59,915 nt of DNA from assembly GCA_003225495.1 (NCBI GenBank), contig QIAJ01000065.1, positions 1-59,915 on the forward strand. Reading direction: 5' to 3'. The notes beneath the pieces are model-generated. The model was not told the origin of the DNA, did no database searches, and was given only the letters and a program-made list of their open reading frames with translations. Origin of the DNA: Acidobacteriota bacterium. Lineage in GTDB: Bacteria > Acidobacteriota > Terriglobia > Terriglobales > Acidobacteriaceae. A program made the position numbers and the translations under genes. Below are positions 47,328-56,559 of this stretch, in pieces (the first letter of the stretch is position 1; each line of letters starts with the position of its first letter).

Positions 47328-48092
47328 ATGACGTGCGGATCTTTCCGTTGGGCTATTCCACTGGTGTTGTGCGTTACAGCGTTCAGCCAGACTCCGCAAC
47401 AAGTAGCGGCAGCGGCCAAGAGTCTGGAGGAGTACCGAATTTCCAAAGCACCCGTTCTGCGCGATGATTTTGGGGAACTTGCCCGCTACCACAGTGCCAA
47501 TGCGGCGCTGAAGCCTCCCGCCGCGGGGGAACGCCGCGTCGTCTTTTTTGGCGACTCCATCACCGACATCTGGCCCATTCAGAAATATTTTCCCGGCAAG
47601 ACTTATATCAACCGCGGCATCGGCGGACAAACCACGCCGCAAATGCTCCTCCGGTTCCGTCCCGATGTCATCGATCTTCAACCGGCGGCGGTCGTGATTC
47701 TCGCGGGCACCAACGACATTGCAGGCAATACCGGTCCCATGTCGCTGGAAGAAATCGAAGGCAACTATGCGTCCCTGGCGGAGTTGGCGAATGCGCACCA
47801 CATCAAAGTAATTTTTTCGTCGGTGCTGCCGGTGCACAATTACACTCCGCAATCGCTGAACCTTTATGCGCAACGCTCGCCCGATAAAATCCACGAGCTT
47901 AATCGATGGTTGCGGGAATATTGCCAGGGCCACGATTGTTTATATCTGGATTACTTCAGCGCCATGGTCGACACGCATGGCCTGCTGAAAAAAGAATTGG
48001 CGGAAGATGGACTGCATCCCAATCCTGACGGCTATGCCATCATGGCGCCGCTGGCGGAGGCCGCGATTCAGAAAGCTCTTGGCACACCGTAA
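47328..48092 (+). CDS. Exported SGNH/GDSL hydrolase
   Basis: A 254-residue esterase-like enzyme with signal peptide (AIPLVLCVTAFSQ) and a GGGGAG ribosome site. The SGNH blocks are complete: Ser in VVFFGDSITDIW, Gly in RGIGGQTT, Asn in LAGTNDIAGN, and Asp/His in DGLHPNPDGY. Such enzymes often remove acetyl or other ester groups from sugars, which fits a glycan-processing operon. The substrate itself is not visible from sequence. Confidence 0.93.
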   Translation: MTCGSFRWAIPLVLCVTAFSQTPQQVAAAAKSLEEYRISKAPVLRDDFGELARYHSANAALKPPAAGERRVVFFGDSITDIWPIQKYFPGKTYINRGIGGQTTPQMLLRFRPDVIDLQPAAVVILAGTNDIAGNTGPMSLEEIEGNYASLAELANAHHIKVIFSSVLPVHNYTPQSLNLYAQRSPDKIHELNRWLREYCQGHDCLYLDYFSAMVDTHGLLKKELAEDGLHPNPDGYAIMAPLAEAAIQKALGTP

Positions 48093-48137
48093 ACAAAATT
48101 CATTTCTGATGCCGCAACTCCCCTTCGGAGGATTATT

Positions 48138-48215
48138 ATGGCGGCGCAGGATTACGACTCTCAAGAGAGGATGCCCCCGTTGGCGGTTGGGGCGAACCGG
48201 GCTCACACAGGATGA
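48138..48215 (+). CDS. Possible 25-residue leader peptide coupled to the SSS symporter
   Basis: An ATG at 48138 has an excellent ribosome site (TCGGAGGATTATT before it) and opens a 25-codon frame, MAAQDYDSQERMPPLAVGAN and five more residues. It stops in a TGA that overlaps the symporter ATG (ATGA at 48212-48215). The symporter itself has no good Shine-Dalgarno, so its translation may depend on ribosomes finishing this small frame. The peptide has no motif I recognise. It may be a leader or just a landing site for ribosomes. Confidence 0.5.
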   Translation: MAAQDYDSQERMPPLAVGANRAHTG

Positions 48216-49882
48216 ATTCCATCGCGACCGTAACTCATCGCAATCTGGCAACGATCGATCTGGTCATCATCGGTGTTTACTTCCTGCTGGTCTTTTGTAT
48301 CGGCTTTTATTTCGCCCGGAAAGAGCGCACGTCCACCGACTACTTTCTCGCCAGCCGCGATATCGGGTGGTTCTTCATCGGCGCATCCCTGTTCGTATCG
48401 AACATTTCGACCGAGCACTTCATCGGACTGTCGGGCACCGGCGCGTCGTCGGGCCTCGCTGTCGGCCACTTCGAGTGGCTCGCCTGCCTGATCCTCCTGA
48501 TTCTTGGATGGGTATTTGTCCCGTTCTATTTACGCTCGAATGTTTTCACGATGCCAGAATTTCTCGAGCGCCGCTTCAACCGCCAGTGCGCCGTGTATCT
48601 CGCCGGCATCTCGATCATCGCTTACATATTCACGAAGATTTCCGTGCAGCTTTACGCCGCCAGCGTGGTCCTCGAGCGCGTCGCGGGATGGTCGCTCTGG
48701 AAGACTGCAATCATCCTTGTAATCGCGACCGGCATTTACACGATCGCCGGCGGGCTTGCGGCTGTCATTTACACCGATACTGTTCAGACGCTGATCTTGA
48801 TCGCCGGCGCCTGTGCCCTTACCTTCATCGGTCTCCACCGTGTAGGCGGACTCGAACACCTTCGCACGATGGTGCCCGCCAGCTACTTCCACATGATCAA
48901 GCCCGCGTCCGATCCAAATTTCCCATGGACCGGAATATTTTTCGGCGCGCCGATTTTGGGCATCTGGTATTGGTGTACCGACCAGGTAATCGTGCAGCGC
49001 GTTCTCTCAGCGCGCGATGAAGGACACGCCAAGGCCGGCACGATCTTCGCGGGCTTCCTCAAGATTCTGCCGGTATTTATGCTCGTGCTGCCCGGCATCA
49101 TTGCCTTCGCTCTATTTCCCGAACAGGTCGTGAAGCCCGATTTCGCTTACCCGACGCTGGTTCTCAACCTTTTGCCCGTAGGATTGGTTGGCCTGGTTAT
49201 GGCGGCGCTTTTGGCAGCTGTCATGGGCGCGATGAGTTCCGTCTTCAACTCCGCGTCCACGCTCGTGACACTCGACTTCTACAAAAAGCTTCGGCCACAG
49301 GCGTCGGAAAAACAATTAGTGAACTTCGGACGCATCGCGACCGGATTCATGGTTGTCCTCGGCCTTTTGTGGGTGCCGTTCATTCACCTGATCAGCAGCC
49401 AGCTCTACATTTATCTGCAAAGCGTGCAGGCCTACATCAGTCCGCCGATCGCGTCCTGCTTCGTGCTTGGTATTCTCTGGACGCGATTGAACGGCACGGG
49501 CGCGCTCTCGTCCCTGTGGACCGGGTTTGTGATGGGCGCAACGCGCTTCGTTCTTGAACTGGTGGATCGTGGAACTTCGGGTCATTTCGAATCGCCGGCT
49601 ATCCGCTGGATCATCGACATGAATTTCCTGCACTACGCGATCTTCATGTTCATCGTGTGCTCGCTTGTGCTGATCGTAGTCAGCCTGATGACGCCCGCGC
49701 CTGATCGACGCAAACTCGCCGGTCTTACCTTCGCAACCGTGGACGAAAAAATGGATACCATCCCGCTGCACGGCATCGCCCGCAAACCCGCGAAGGAGAC
49801 GCCCACCGAGCGCATGCTGAATATTGTTTTCAGCCTGGCGTTGCTCACTACGGTGGTGGGTTTGTGGATTTATTTCCGTTGA
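48212..49882 (+). CDS. Sodium:solute symporter (SSS family, SGLT-like)
   Basis: A 556-residue transporter with about 14 hydrophobic helices. It starts DLVIIGVYFLLVFCIGFYFA with the conserved STDYFLASRDIGWFFIGASL, SNISTEHFIGLSGTGA and YWCTDQVIVQRVLSARDE blocks, close to SGLT-type sugar symporters. A long cytoplasmic loop and C-terminal helix follow. Probably Na+-driven uptake of a sugar or related solute. Last gene of the run, followed by a terminator. It overlaps the small upstream frame by ATGA. Confidence 0.93.
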   Translation: MNSIATVTHRNLATIDLVIIGVYFLLVFCIGFYFARKERTSTDYFLASRDIGWFFIGASLFVSNISTEHFIGLSGTGASSGLAVGHFEWLACLILLILGWVFVPFYLRSNVFTMPEFLERRFNRQCAVYLAGISIIAYIFTKISVQLYAASVVLERVAGWSLWKTAIILVIATGIYTIAGGLAAVIYTDTVQTLILIAGACALTFIGLHRVGGLEHLRTMVPASYFHMIKPASDPNFPWTGIFFGAPILGIWYWCTDQVIVQRVLSARDEGHAKAGTIFAGFLKILPVFMLVLPGIIAFALFPEQVVKPDFAYPTLVLNLLPVGLVGLVMAALLAAVMGAMSSVFNSASTLVTLDFYKKLRPQASEKQLVNFGRIATGFMVVLGLLWVPFIHLISSQLYIYLQSVQAYISPPIASCFVLGILWTRLNGTGALSSLWTGFVMGATRFVLELVDRGTSGHFESPAIRWIIDMNFLHYAIFMFIVCSLVLIVVSLMTPAPDRRKLAGLTFATVDEKMDTIPLHGIARKPAKETPTERMLNIVFSLALLTTVVGLWIYFR

Positions 49883-49945
49883 TGGTTGTACTTACTTGCA
49901 CTCAAAGCCGTTGAAGTAGCAACTATTTGCACATTACAAATATCT

Positions 49946-49966
49946 ACTACTCGCGGTAGTTTTTTC
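49946..49966 (+). terminator. Short Rho-independent terminator after the symporter gene
   Basis: ACTAC (49946-49950) pairs with GTAGT (49956-49960) over a five-base loop and is followed by TTTTT. The stem is short, so efficiency may be modest. The remaining bases to 50117 hold only the upstream region of the next gene. Confidence 0.6.
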
Positions 49967-50117
49967 GTTTACAACGACCGAAACAAAAGCGTACACTCGC
50001 CGCGTCCTTATCCAGAGGAGTTCCCCACTCCGAGCGGTTGTTGGACAAGCCTTTTCAACTTACTCGATTAACTATCCGCGGGATACGCCTGCTCGCGAAA
50101 GAGGAGATTCTACTCTC

Positions 50118-53100
50118 ATGAAATCTGTGCTGCGCTGCTCGTTTGCCTGCTTGATTACATTCCTGCTCACTACGTCTGCCCTTTCTCAGAATTCGGCTAG
50201 CGGCTCCGCCGATGACGGATTCACTTCTCTGAAACCGGCCAGACCGCCGCGAGCGGTAGCGAAGCAGGGCGGAGAAGAAGCAGAAGGCGACGATGCAACG
50301 GCACGGATGCTGGCGCAGCGCAAACAGTCGGGAATTCCAACCGCGGATTTCAAGCGGAAATTGATGCAGGAACGAATGCGGCGGCAGTCAGCGGAACGAG
50401 CGTCGCGTGAAGGAACCGAATCGCCGCTGGCCGGGGCGACCTGGATTCCAATCGGTCCGGAAGGCGCCGACTACGAAAGCAATGGCGGATTCAGTGGATC
50501 CGTGCGCGATAGCGGCCGAGCCCGCAAGATCCTTCCTCACCCGACAGATCCCGCGACCATGTACTTCCTGACTTCCGGCGGCGGCCTGTGGGTCACGCAC
50601 AATTTCACGTCGTCCAATACGACGTGGACTCCCCTGACCGATAGCTTGCCAACCACCACGGGCGGTTCGGTGGCGTTCGGTCGCACGCCCGATGTTCTGT
50701 ATCTCGGCCTTGGTGATCCGTTCGACGTTATCAATATTGGCGGGGCCATGGTGAAGTCGATCGATGGCGGGCAGACTTGGGGAAATGTATTTGACCTCGG
50801 AGCCGCGCTTTCGGTGCGCGACATTCTCGTGGACACCAGCGGCGCGGACGATGTCGTGCTGGTAGCGACTAACGATGGCCTCTATCGCTCGACTGACAGC
50901 GGCGTGTCATACGCGCAGGTTCAGGGTGGAGTCGGACAGCTATTTCAAGGGCAGGTGATCTGGAGTTTCGTGCAGACCACCAGCGGAATTATTGCCAATG
51001 CGCAGCCGTGCGTCGGGATTGGCGATGCTTGTGGAACGGTGGGTGCACTTTACGTTTCGACGGATGTAGGCGCAACCTGGGCCGCGATTCCGAATGGCGG
51101 CAATGTGTTTGCAGGCGCTGGACGAACGACTCTGGCCGTTGGCGCTCCGGGCGACTCGGTCGTCTATGCATTCGCCGAGAAAAGCAACACAACCGATCAG
51201 CTCGACCTGTTTCGCTCGATCGACGGCGGTCTGAACTGGAGCGCCCTGGGGCTGAATACCAAGGCGCCGACTAATCCCAATACCGACAACCCGAACATGG
51301 ATCTGATGCACGGGCAGGCCTGGTACAACCAGATGATTCTGGTCGACCCGCGCGACGCGACCCGCAACACCGTCTATCTGGGTGGAAATTTGAGCACGGC
51401 CAAAACCACCGATGGCGGCACAACCTTTACGCTCCTGAGTAACTGGCTGTATCCGTTTCTGGGAGCGCCGCGCTTTAACCTTCCTTACGTCCACGCGGAT
51501 TTTCACGCCGCAGCAGTCAGCACAGCAGGCGCGCCAACCCTGATATTTGGCAGCGATGGCGGCTTGTTCGTCAGCACGGACGAGGGCGCCAGCTGGACCA
51601 GCGACAAAAACAACGGACTTCAGACTCATCTTCTCTATTCCATCAGTTCGACGCCTGGCTATCCCGAAAATGTGATTGGCGGCTTCCAGGACAACGGCAC
51701 GCGCGTCCGCAGGGGCAATACCAAAATCTACAACCAGAGTTTCGGCGGCGACGGCATCGCGGGAACATGGAGCCAGGGCAATACAAATATGTCCGCGACG
51801 TCTCTCCCGGGAAACTCGTACGGGGTCAATCTGACCAACCAGGTGCCGGACATCAGCGCGCCCTGGGTGCGTTTCAGCAGTGGGGGAAGTACGCTCTTCT
51901 ATACCCCTATTACAATCCCGTCTCCGGCCGCGGCTCCGACCGGGAGAATTGTCTATTCGGCCAACGCCACTGCGATTTTCTGGATTGACCTGGGCGCGCC
52001 ATCGTTGAGCTTTCACTTGATCGGCGCGGTTGGGTCCGGCGGTATCCCGACGGGTATCTCGTTCCGCGCTCCAGTACACGGTCTGGGAGTCAGCCCGTTG
52101 GATCTTCTTCATATCGGAGTTCCAGCCACGGGCGGACACATCGAACTCACCACCAACGGCGGAGCCAGTTGGACCGACATTGCGATGAACACAGTCGTCC
52201 CGGGATTCAACTCCAGCACCCAGAGTGTCACGTACGTGGATAACGCCACGATCTTCGTGACCTCGGTAGCTCCGACCGCGGGATCCATTCGAGTCGTCAA
52301 GTCCAGCGATGGCGGATTGACCTGGGCTGCGGCGAACAGCGGCCTGCCCGATGTGCAGGTGGAACGAATCATCGTCGACCCAAGCGATCCCAGCAAACAA
52401 ACTGTACTGGCCGCAACCTACGCCGGCGTATACCGCTCAACCGACCAGGGAGCGACCTGGTTGCCTTATGGCACCGGTTTGCCGAGTGTCGCCGTTCGCG
52501 ACATCTATATGCCGCCGGACGGCAGCTTCGTCCGCATTGCAACCTACGGGCGCGGTTTCTGGGAATTGCCTTCGCTCACTTTTGTGGGCGCAACCCTGAC
52601 CGACGACATCGCGTCATGCGATCACGATGGATCGCTCGACAACAACGAAAAAGGTCATCTCACCATCACTCTGCATAACGACAGCGGAAACTCGTTATCA
52701 AGCATCACCGCCACCGTGACGTCCACCAACCCGGCAGTCAGTTTCCCGAACGGGAATTCGATTAACTTCCCGGCAGCTGCCGCCAACTCGGATACGTCGA
52801 TGCCGATCACCGTTGCTCTGGCGGGGGCTGCCGGTATCCAACAGGCGGACTTCAAGATCTCATTCACCGATCCATCGCTCGGCCTGCCGTCCGCGGTAAA
52901 CGGGATTGCTTCCTTCCGGGTCAATGTTGACGAGGTGCCGAATTCCAGCGCTAACGACAACTTCGAGGCCAACAATAGTCCGTGGACCGTGACAGGCGTC
53001 CCCGAGTCTTTGCCCGACACGCTGAGCTGGCGGCACATTCAGATCTCACCGCTCGAGCATCGGTGGCAAGGCCTGGATTCGAACTCCAACACCGATCAGT

Positions 53101-55241
53101 CGCTGGTCTCCCCGGTGATGCAGGTCGGCAACGGGCCGTTCTCGTTCTCGTTCGAGCACAAATTCCGGTTCGAGCAAGCTGGCAATCCTCCCAACGCGTT
53201 CTTCGACGGCATGGTGCTGGAACTCAGCACCGATGGCGGTACAAGCTGGACAGACATTGGCGGGTCGGCGAGTCCGACCTATAACCACACCCTATTCACC
53301 CCCGACGACGGCGTGCTCTCGGGCAGGCCTGCATATTCCGGCAACAGTTCGAGCGGCCCCACAGTCTTCACTCCGGTGACGGTCAATCTGGGAACAACTT
53401 ACGCCGGTCAGAGTGTGCGAATCCGCTTCCGTGTCGGCACCGACTCGGGGGGATTTGCGCCTGGCGTTGACATCCGTAACTTCACCACGTCCGGACTGAC
53501 TAACACTCCGTTTACGGCGCTGGTGGCCGACAGTGGTGTTTGTCCGACGAGCACGAGTATCAGTTCCGACACAAATCCGTCGAACTTCGGTGATCTGGTG
53601 ACGTTCAGCGCCACGGTGAGCACCAGCGGCGTCTCCGTCGCAACCGGCACGGTTACGTTCAAGGACGGCGCGAACGTGCTGGGAACTGGAACGCTCGACG
53701 GCAGCGGGCAAACCAGCTTGGCTACGTCGGCGCTGGCGGTGGGTTCGCACACCATTACTGCGAACTACGGCGGCGATTCCAGCCACGCGGCAAGCACTTC
53801 GACCGACTTGACACAGACCGTGCAGCAGGCCGGAACGAGCGTCACTGTGGGTTCCAATCTGAATCCATCAGTGTTTGGACAATCCGTCACATTCAACACG
53901 CAGGTGAGCGGCGGTTCGGGCACTCCGACCGGCACGGTAACCTTCTTCGAAGGCGCAAACTCGCTGGGAACCGTGCCGCTTTCGAGCGGCGCAGCTTCGC
54001 TCTCGACTTCGGCGCTCGCCGTAGGATCGCATTCCATCACGGTCAGCTACAGTGGCGACTCGAATTACAACGGCGCTACTTCAGTTGCGCTGTCACAGGT
54101 CGTCAACCAGGCGAGCAGCACGGTCGCTCTGGGCTCCGATGCGAATCCAGCCGCGTTCGGACAAACGATCACCCTGACGGCAACCATCGCGCCTCAAAAC
54201 GGCGGGACGGCGACCGGCAGCGTTAGCTTCTCCGACGGCGCTAACTCGCTGGGATCGGTCCCAGTGTCGGGCAACGGCGCTGCGCTTCAGATCAGCAGCC
54301 TGTCAGTGGGCAACCACTCGCTCAAGGCCACTTACAGCGGAGACGCCAATGTCGGCGGAAATAGCTCGTCGACGCTCAGCGAAACCGTCACCAAGGCAAC
54401 CTCGTCTGTCGCACTTACGTCGTCGGCGAATCCGGCGGCGATCGGCCAATCGGTTACATACACCTCAACCGTTTCTCCACAGTTCAGCGGAATTCCCGCC
54501 GGCACCATAACCTTCAAACAAGGCGGAGTGATTCTGAACACGGTTGCATTATCCGGAGGAGTAGCGACGTTCACGACGTCTTATGCGAGCGCTGGCTCCT
54601 TCTCCATCAAGGCCAACTACTCCGGGGACGGCAATTTCCTCTCGAGCATGTCGGCAACCCTGAAGGAAGTAGTCAACCGGAGCGCGGTTTCGGTTACGGT
54701 CTCGTCGGACGTGAACCCGTCGGTTTACGGCCAGTCCGTGACCTTTACGGCTACGCTGACGACTTCCGGTCCAACCCTCGACGGGCAATCCGTGACATTC
54801 AAGAGCGGCCCAACGATCCTCGGCAGCGCAACCATCAGCGGCGGAGTTGCAAGCCTCTCTACCTCAGCGTTAAACGCCGGCACGCGGACTGTGACGGCCT
54901 CCTACAGTGGAGACGCCGCGCACAGCCCGGCTTCCGGATCGACGACGCAGGTTGTCGCGAAAGCCAGCACCACCATGTCGCTGACATCCGACGTCAATCC
55001 ATCGAAGGTCGGAGAGAACGTCACCTTTACGGCAACAGTCAGCTCCGGGACAGCAGTCCCGACCGGCACTGTGAAGTTCAAGCAAGGCAGTACGTTGCTG
55101 GGAACTGCAACTCTGTCTGGAGGAGTCGCAACTCTAACCACAAACTCGCTCCCAGCCGGTTCGGACAAAATCACGGCCACCTACGCCGCGACGCCGAACT
55201 TTACGGGGAGTTCTGCATCGGCAGTGCAACAAGTGCAATAA
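50118..55241 (+). CDS. Giant secreted Asp-box (BNR/VPS10-like) protein with six Ig-like repeats
   Basis: A 1707-residue exported protein with signal peptide (LRCSFACLITFLLTTSALS) and GAGGAG ribosome site. Residues about 110-820 contain at least nine Asp-boxes of the form S-x-D-x-G-x-T-W (SIDGGQTWGNV, STDVGATWAAI, STDEGASWTSD, SSDGGLTWAAA, STDQGATWLPY), forming one or two propellers. A jelly-roll-like region follows (about 940-1130). Residues ~1142-1707 are six tandem bacterial Ig-like repeats of about 94 residues, each with a NPS/NPA-x-x-G-x-x-V-T-F-T core and a YSGD ending. No sorting signal or anchor is seen. Adhesion or glycan binding is plausible. Confidence 0.92.
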   Translation: MKSVLRCSFACLITFLLTTSALSQNSASGSADDGFTSLKPARPPRAVAKQGGEEAEGDDATARMLAQRKQSGIPTADFKRKLMQERMRRQSAERASREGTESPLAGATWIPIGPEGADYESNGGFSGSVRDSGRARKILPHPTDPATMYFLTSGGGLWVTHNFTSSNTTWTPLTDSLPTTTGGSVAFGRTPDVLYLGLGDPFDVINIGGAMVKSIDGGQTWGNVFDLGAALSVRDILVDTSGADDVVLVATNDGLYRSTDSGVSYAQVQGGVGQLFQGQVIWSFVQTTSGIIANAQPCVGIGDACGTVGALYVSTDVGATWAAIPNGGNVFAGAGRTTLAVGAPGDSVVYAFAEKSNTTDQLDLFRSIDGGLNWSALGLNTKAPTNPNTDNPNMDLMHGQAWYNQMILVDPRDATRNTVYLGGNLSTAKTTDGGTTFTLLSNWLYPFLGAPRFNLPYVHADFHAAAVSTAGAPTLIFGSDGGLFVSTDEGASWTSDKNNGLQTHLLYSISSTPGYPENVIGGFQDNGTRVRRGNTKIYNQSFGGDGIAGTWSQGNTNMSATSLPGNSYGVNLTNQVPDISAPWVRFSSGGSTLFYTPITIPSPAAAPTGRIVYSANATAIFWIDLGAPSLSFHLIGAVGSGGIPTGISFRAPVHGLGVSPLDLLHIGVPATGGHIELTTNGGASWTDIAMNTVVPGFNSSTQSVTYVDNATIFVTSVAPTAGSIRVVKSSDGGLTWAAANSGLPDVQVERIIVDPSDPSKQTVLAATYAGVYRSTDQGATWLPYGTGLPSVAVRDIYMPPDGSFVRIATYGRGFWELPSLTFVGATLTDDIASCDHDGSLDNNEKGHLTITLHNDSGNSLSSITATVTSTNPAVSFPNGNSINFPAAAANSDTSMPITVALAGAAGIQQADFKISFTDPSLGLPSAVNGIASFRVNVDEVPNSSANDNFEANNSPWTVTGVPESLPDTLSWRHIQISPLEHRWQGLDSNSNTDQSLVSPVMQVGNGPFSFSFEHKFRFEQAGNPPNAFFDGMVLELSTDGGTSWTDIGGSASPTYNHTLFTPDDGVLSGRPAYSGNSSSGPTVFTPVTVNLGTTYAGQSVRIRFRVGTDSGGFAPGVDIRNFTTSGLTNTPFTALVADSGVCPTSTSISSDTNPSNFGDLVTFSATVSTSGVSVATGTVTFKDGANVLGTGTLDGSGQTSLATSALAVGSHTITANYGGDSSHAASTSTDLTQTVQQAGTSVTVGSNLNPSVFGQSVTFNTQVSGGSGTPTGTVTFFEGANSLGTVPLSSGAASLSTSALAVGSHSITVSYSGDSNYNGATSVALSQVVNQASSTVALGSDANPAAFGQTITLTATIAPQNGGTATGSVSFSDGANSLGSVPVSGNGAALQISSLSVGNHSLKATYSGDANVGGNSSSTLSETVTKATSSVALTSSANPAAIGQSVTYTSTVSPQFSGIPAGTITFKQGGVILNTVALSGGVATFTTSYASAGSFSIKANYSGDGNFLSSMSATLKEVVNRSAVSVTVSSDVNPSVYGQSVTFTATLTTSGPTLDGQSVTFKSGPTILGSATISGGVASLSTSALNAGTRTVTASYSGDAAHSPASGSTTQVVAKASTTMSLTSDVNPSKVGENVTFTATVSSGTAVPTGTVKFKQGSTLLGTATLSGGVATLTTNSLPAGSDKITATYAATPNFTGSSASAVQQVQ

Positions 55242-55263
55242 AGGCGGTAAGTAACTGGTTAGC

Positions 55264-55302
55264 GGGCCTCTTCTCGCGGACGGGAAGAGGCCCTTCTTTT
55301 TT
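55264..55302 (+). terminator. Strong Rho-independent terminator
   Basis: A perfect ten-pair stem GGGCCTCTTC/GAAGAGGCCC (55264-55273 and 55284-55293) with a ten-base loop is followed by TTCTTTTTT. It ends transcription of the Asp-box/Ig gene. Confidence 0.95.
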
Positions 55303-55660
55303 GCCGGGTGCCCCGAGCCCCAAGGAGGGTTACTAGCTGATCACCGGGGTACCCTCCCCTCCCCCGCCGGTCTTTTGGAATCATCAAGTTAGACTGTGTT
55401 TGTAGCGCAAAATATTGATGTCAAAGAGCTTACAGCTAAAATCTAGAGCCCATTGGGTTTAGCCGACGCACACCAAGGGCGACATGATAGCTATAGTGGC
55501 TTTAGTAGTGTTAGCTCTTGGATGATGGTTGTCAATGAAATTCGGATGGGATCCCGGTCCGAGAAATGGTCAGAGTGGCGTTCAGTGGAGTCGATTTACG
55601 ATCTCCGACGCTTTCTGGCAGCAACGAAAACCCAAACATCGCAAAGTGGGCGATGGATGG
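55303..55660. repeat. Gene-free stretch with palindromic and repeat-like segments
   Basis: No convincing gene lies between the terminator and the toxin-antitoxin promoter. The stretch has an inverted repeat GGAGGGT/ACCCTCC (55324-55330 and 55351-55357), a GGGTACCC palindrome (55347-55354), and an AT-richer tail (CAAAATATTGATGTCAAAG) resembling, from memory, intergenic repeats common in acidobacterial genomes. At 55631-55660 an imperfect hairpin (CCCAAACATCGC with CGATGGATGG) is a degenerate relative of the perfect one at 56519-56549. Confidence 0.45.
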
Positions 55661-55767
55661 CGCACACTCGATCACTTGGGCTAATGGAAGGGGCCCGGGC
55701 CGTAGGAGATATTATGCATTTCACGCTGATCTACATAAATCCTACTATCACAAGTATTCCTACTTTA

Positions 55768-55801
55768 TTGTATTGACGGAGTATGTATAATATATCATAC
55801 T
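55768..55801 (+). promoter_or_regulatory. Promoter and operator of the first toxin-antitoxin pair
   Basis: The inverted repeat AGTATG-N10-CATACT (55780-55785 and 55796-55801) lies 14 bases before the antitoxin ATG, within an AT-rich promoter (TTGTAT at 55768 and TATATC at 55791, spacing 17; TTGACG at 55773 also present). Antitoxins of the AbrB type usually repress their own promoter through such sites. Confidence 0.6.
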
Positions 55802-55814
55802 TATAATCACACGT

Positions 55815-56084
55815 ATGACTGAAAAACTTGAAACCGTATGGTTCACGACGAAGGGACAAGTCGTCATCCCGCGTCGATTGCGCAAGCAATTCGACATCGA
55901 GGATGGGACAAAGGCGGTCGTACAAGCTACGCCGGAGGGCATCCTTCTCAAACCGGTCACTGCGGCGCTCATCAGGCGCGGGCGCGGCATCCTGAAACGG
56001 ACGCACGGGGGCAAATCGCTGGCGGAGGAGAGGGCCGAGCACAAGAAAAACGAACGCGCACTTGAGGATCGTCATGCCGGCTAA
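55815..56084 (+). CDS. AbrB/MazE-type antitoxin
   Basis: An 89-residue protein with an N-terminal swapped-hairpin AbrB domain: ETVWFTTKGQVVIPRRLRKQ and FDIEDGTKAVVQATPEGILL. The C-terminal half is charged and probably wraps the toxin (SLAEERAEHKKNERALED). It neutralises the PIN toxin encoded downstream, whose start overlaps this gene by 11 bases. A palindromic operator lies just upstream. Typical for VapB of the AbrB class. Confidence 0.88.
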   Translation: MTEKLETVWFTTKGQVVIPRRLRKQFDIEDGTKAVVQATPEGILLKPVTAALIRRGRGILKRTHGGKSLAEERAEHKKNERALEDRHAG

Positions 56085-56475
56085 GGTGCTCGACAGCTTC
56101 GCACTCATCGCCTACTTCCGTGACGAGCCTGGTGCGGAGACGATGGAAGGTATGCTCGTGTCCGCTGGTAAGAAGGACAATCCACTTTTCATGACCGATG
56201 TGAACTATGCCGAGGTGAAGTATTCGATTTTGAAGAAGGACGGTGCAAAATCATGGGTGGAAGCCGCCAGAGTCCTTGAAGGCTTGCCCATTGATTTTCA
56301 ATCCACGACCCGCGGGATGGCCGATACGGCCGCCGATTTCAAGGCGCGTTTCAAATTGAGTTTGGCCGATGCTTTCGCCGCCGCGCTGGCAAAGGAGAAG
56401 AGGGCTGAGCTCGTGACCGCTGATCCCGAGTTCAAGCCGCTCGAAAAGGAAATCAAGATTCATTGGCTGAAGTAG
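56074..56475 (+). CDS. vapC: VapC-type PIN-domain toxin
   Basis: A 133-residue PIN ribonuclease started at the ATG at 56074 overlapping the antitoxin end. Acidic metal-binding residues are in place: Asp in KVLDSFALIAYF, Glu in NYAEVKYSI, Asp in LSLADAFAAALA, and Asp in LVTADPEF. VapC toxins cleave tRNA or rRNA and stop translation when the antitoxin is degraded. All key residues are present, so it is probably active. Confidence 0.9.
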   Translation: MPAKVLDSFALIAYFRDEPGAETMEGMLVSAGKKDNPLFMTDVNYAEVKYSILKKDGAKSWVEAARVLEGLPIDFQSTTRGMADTAADFKARFKLSLADAFAAALAKEKRAELVTADPEFKPLEKEIKIHWLK

Positions 56476-56504
56476 TCACAGGTTAGGATGTGACCGACGC
56501 ACTC

Positions 56505-56549
56505 TTGCGATGTGGAGACCCACACATCGCAAAGGGCGCGATGTGTGGG
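56505..56549. repeat. Tripartite palindromic repeat (REP-like, two alternative hairpins)
   Basis: Three arms occur in a row: TTGCGATGTG (56505-56514), CCCACACATCGCAA (56519-56532) and GCGATGTGTGGG (56538-56549). The middle arm can pair with either neighbour: 10 pairs with the first, 12 perfect pairs with the third. A GGAG tetranucleotide (56514-56517) lies just outside the second hairpin, as at the foot of many REP elements. There is no U-run. A degenerate copy lies at 55631-55660, on the other side of the toxin-antitoxin pair. Confidence 0.6.
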
Positions 56550-56559
56550 GACCCTCGGG

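Noticed and set aside
50940..52400. 486-codon open frame antisense to the Asp-box gene
   Set aside because: It has no recognisable motif or ribosome site, and the sense strand encodes obvious Asp-boxes. It is a shadow of high-GC codon use.
53070..53095. T-loop-like sequence (GGAGTTCGAATCC on the minus strand)
   Set aside because: No acceptor, D or anticodon arms can be formed around it, and it lies in the coding frame of the Asp-box/Ig protein.
55453..55776. 107-codon frame between the terminator and the toxin-antitoxin pair
   Set aside because: Composition is unlike a protein, it spans repeat-like palindromic sequence, and there is no good ribosome site.
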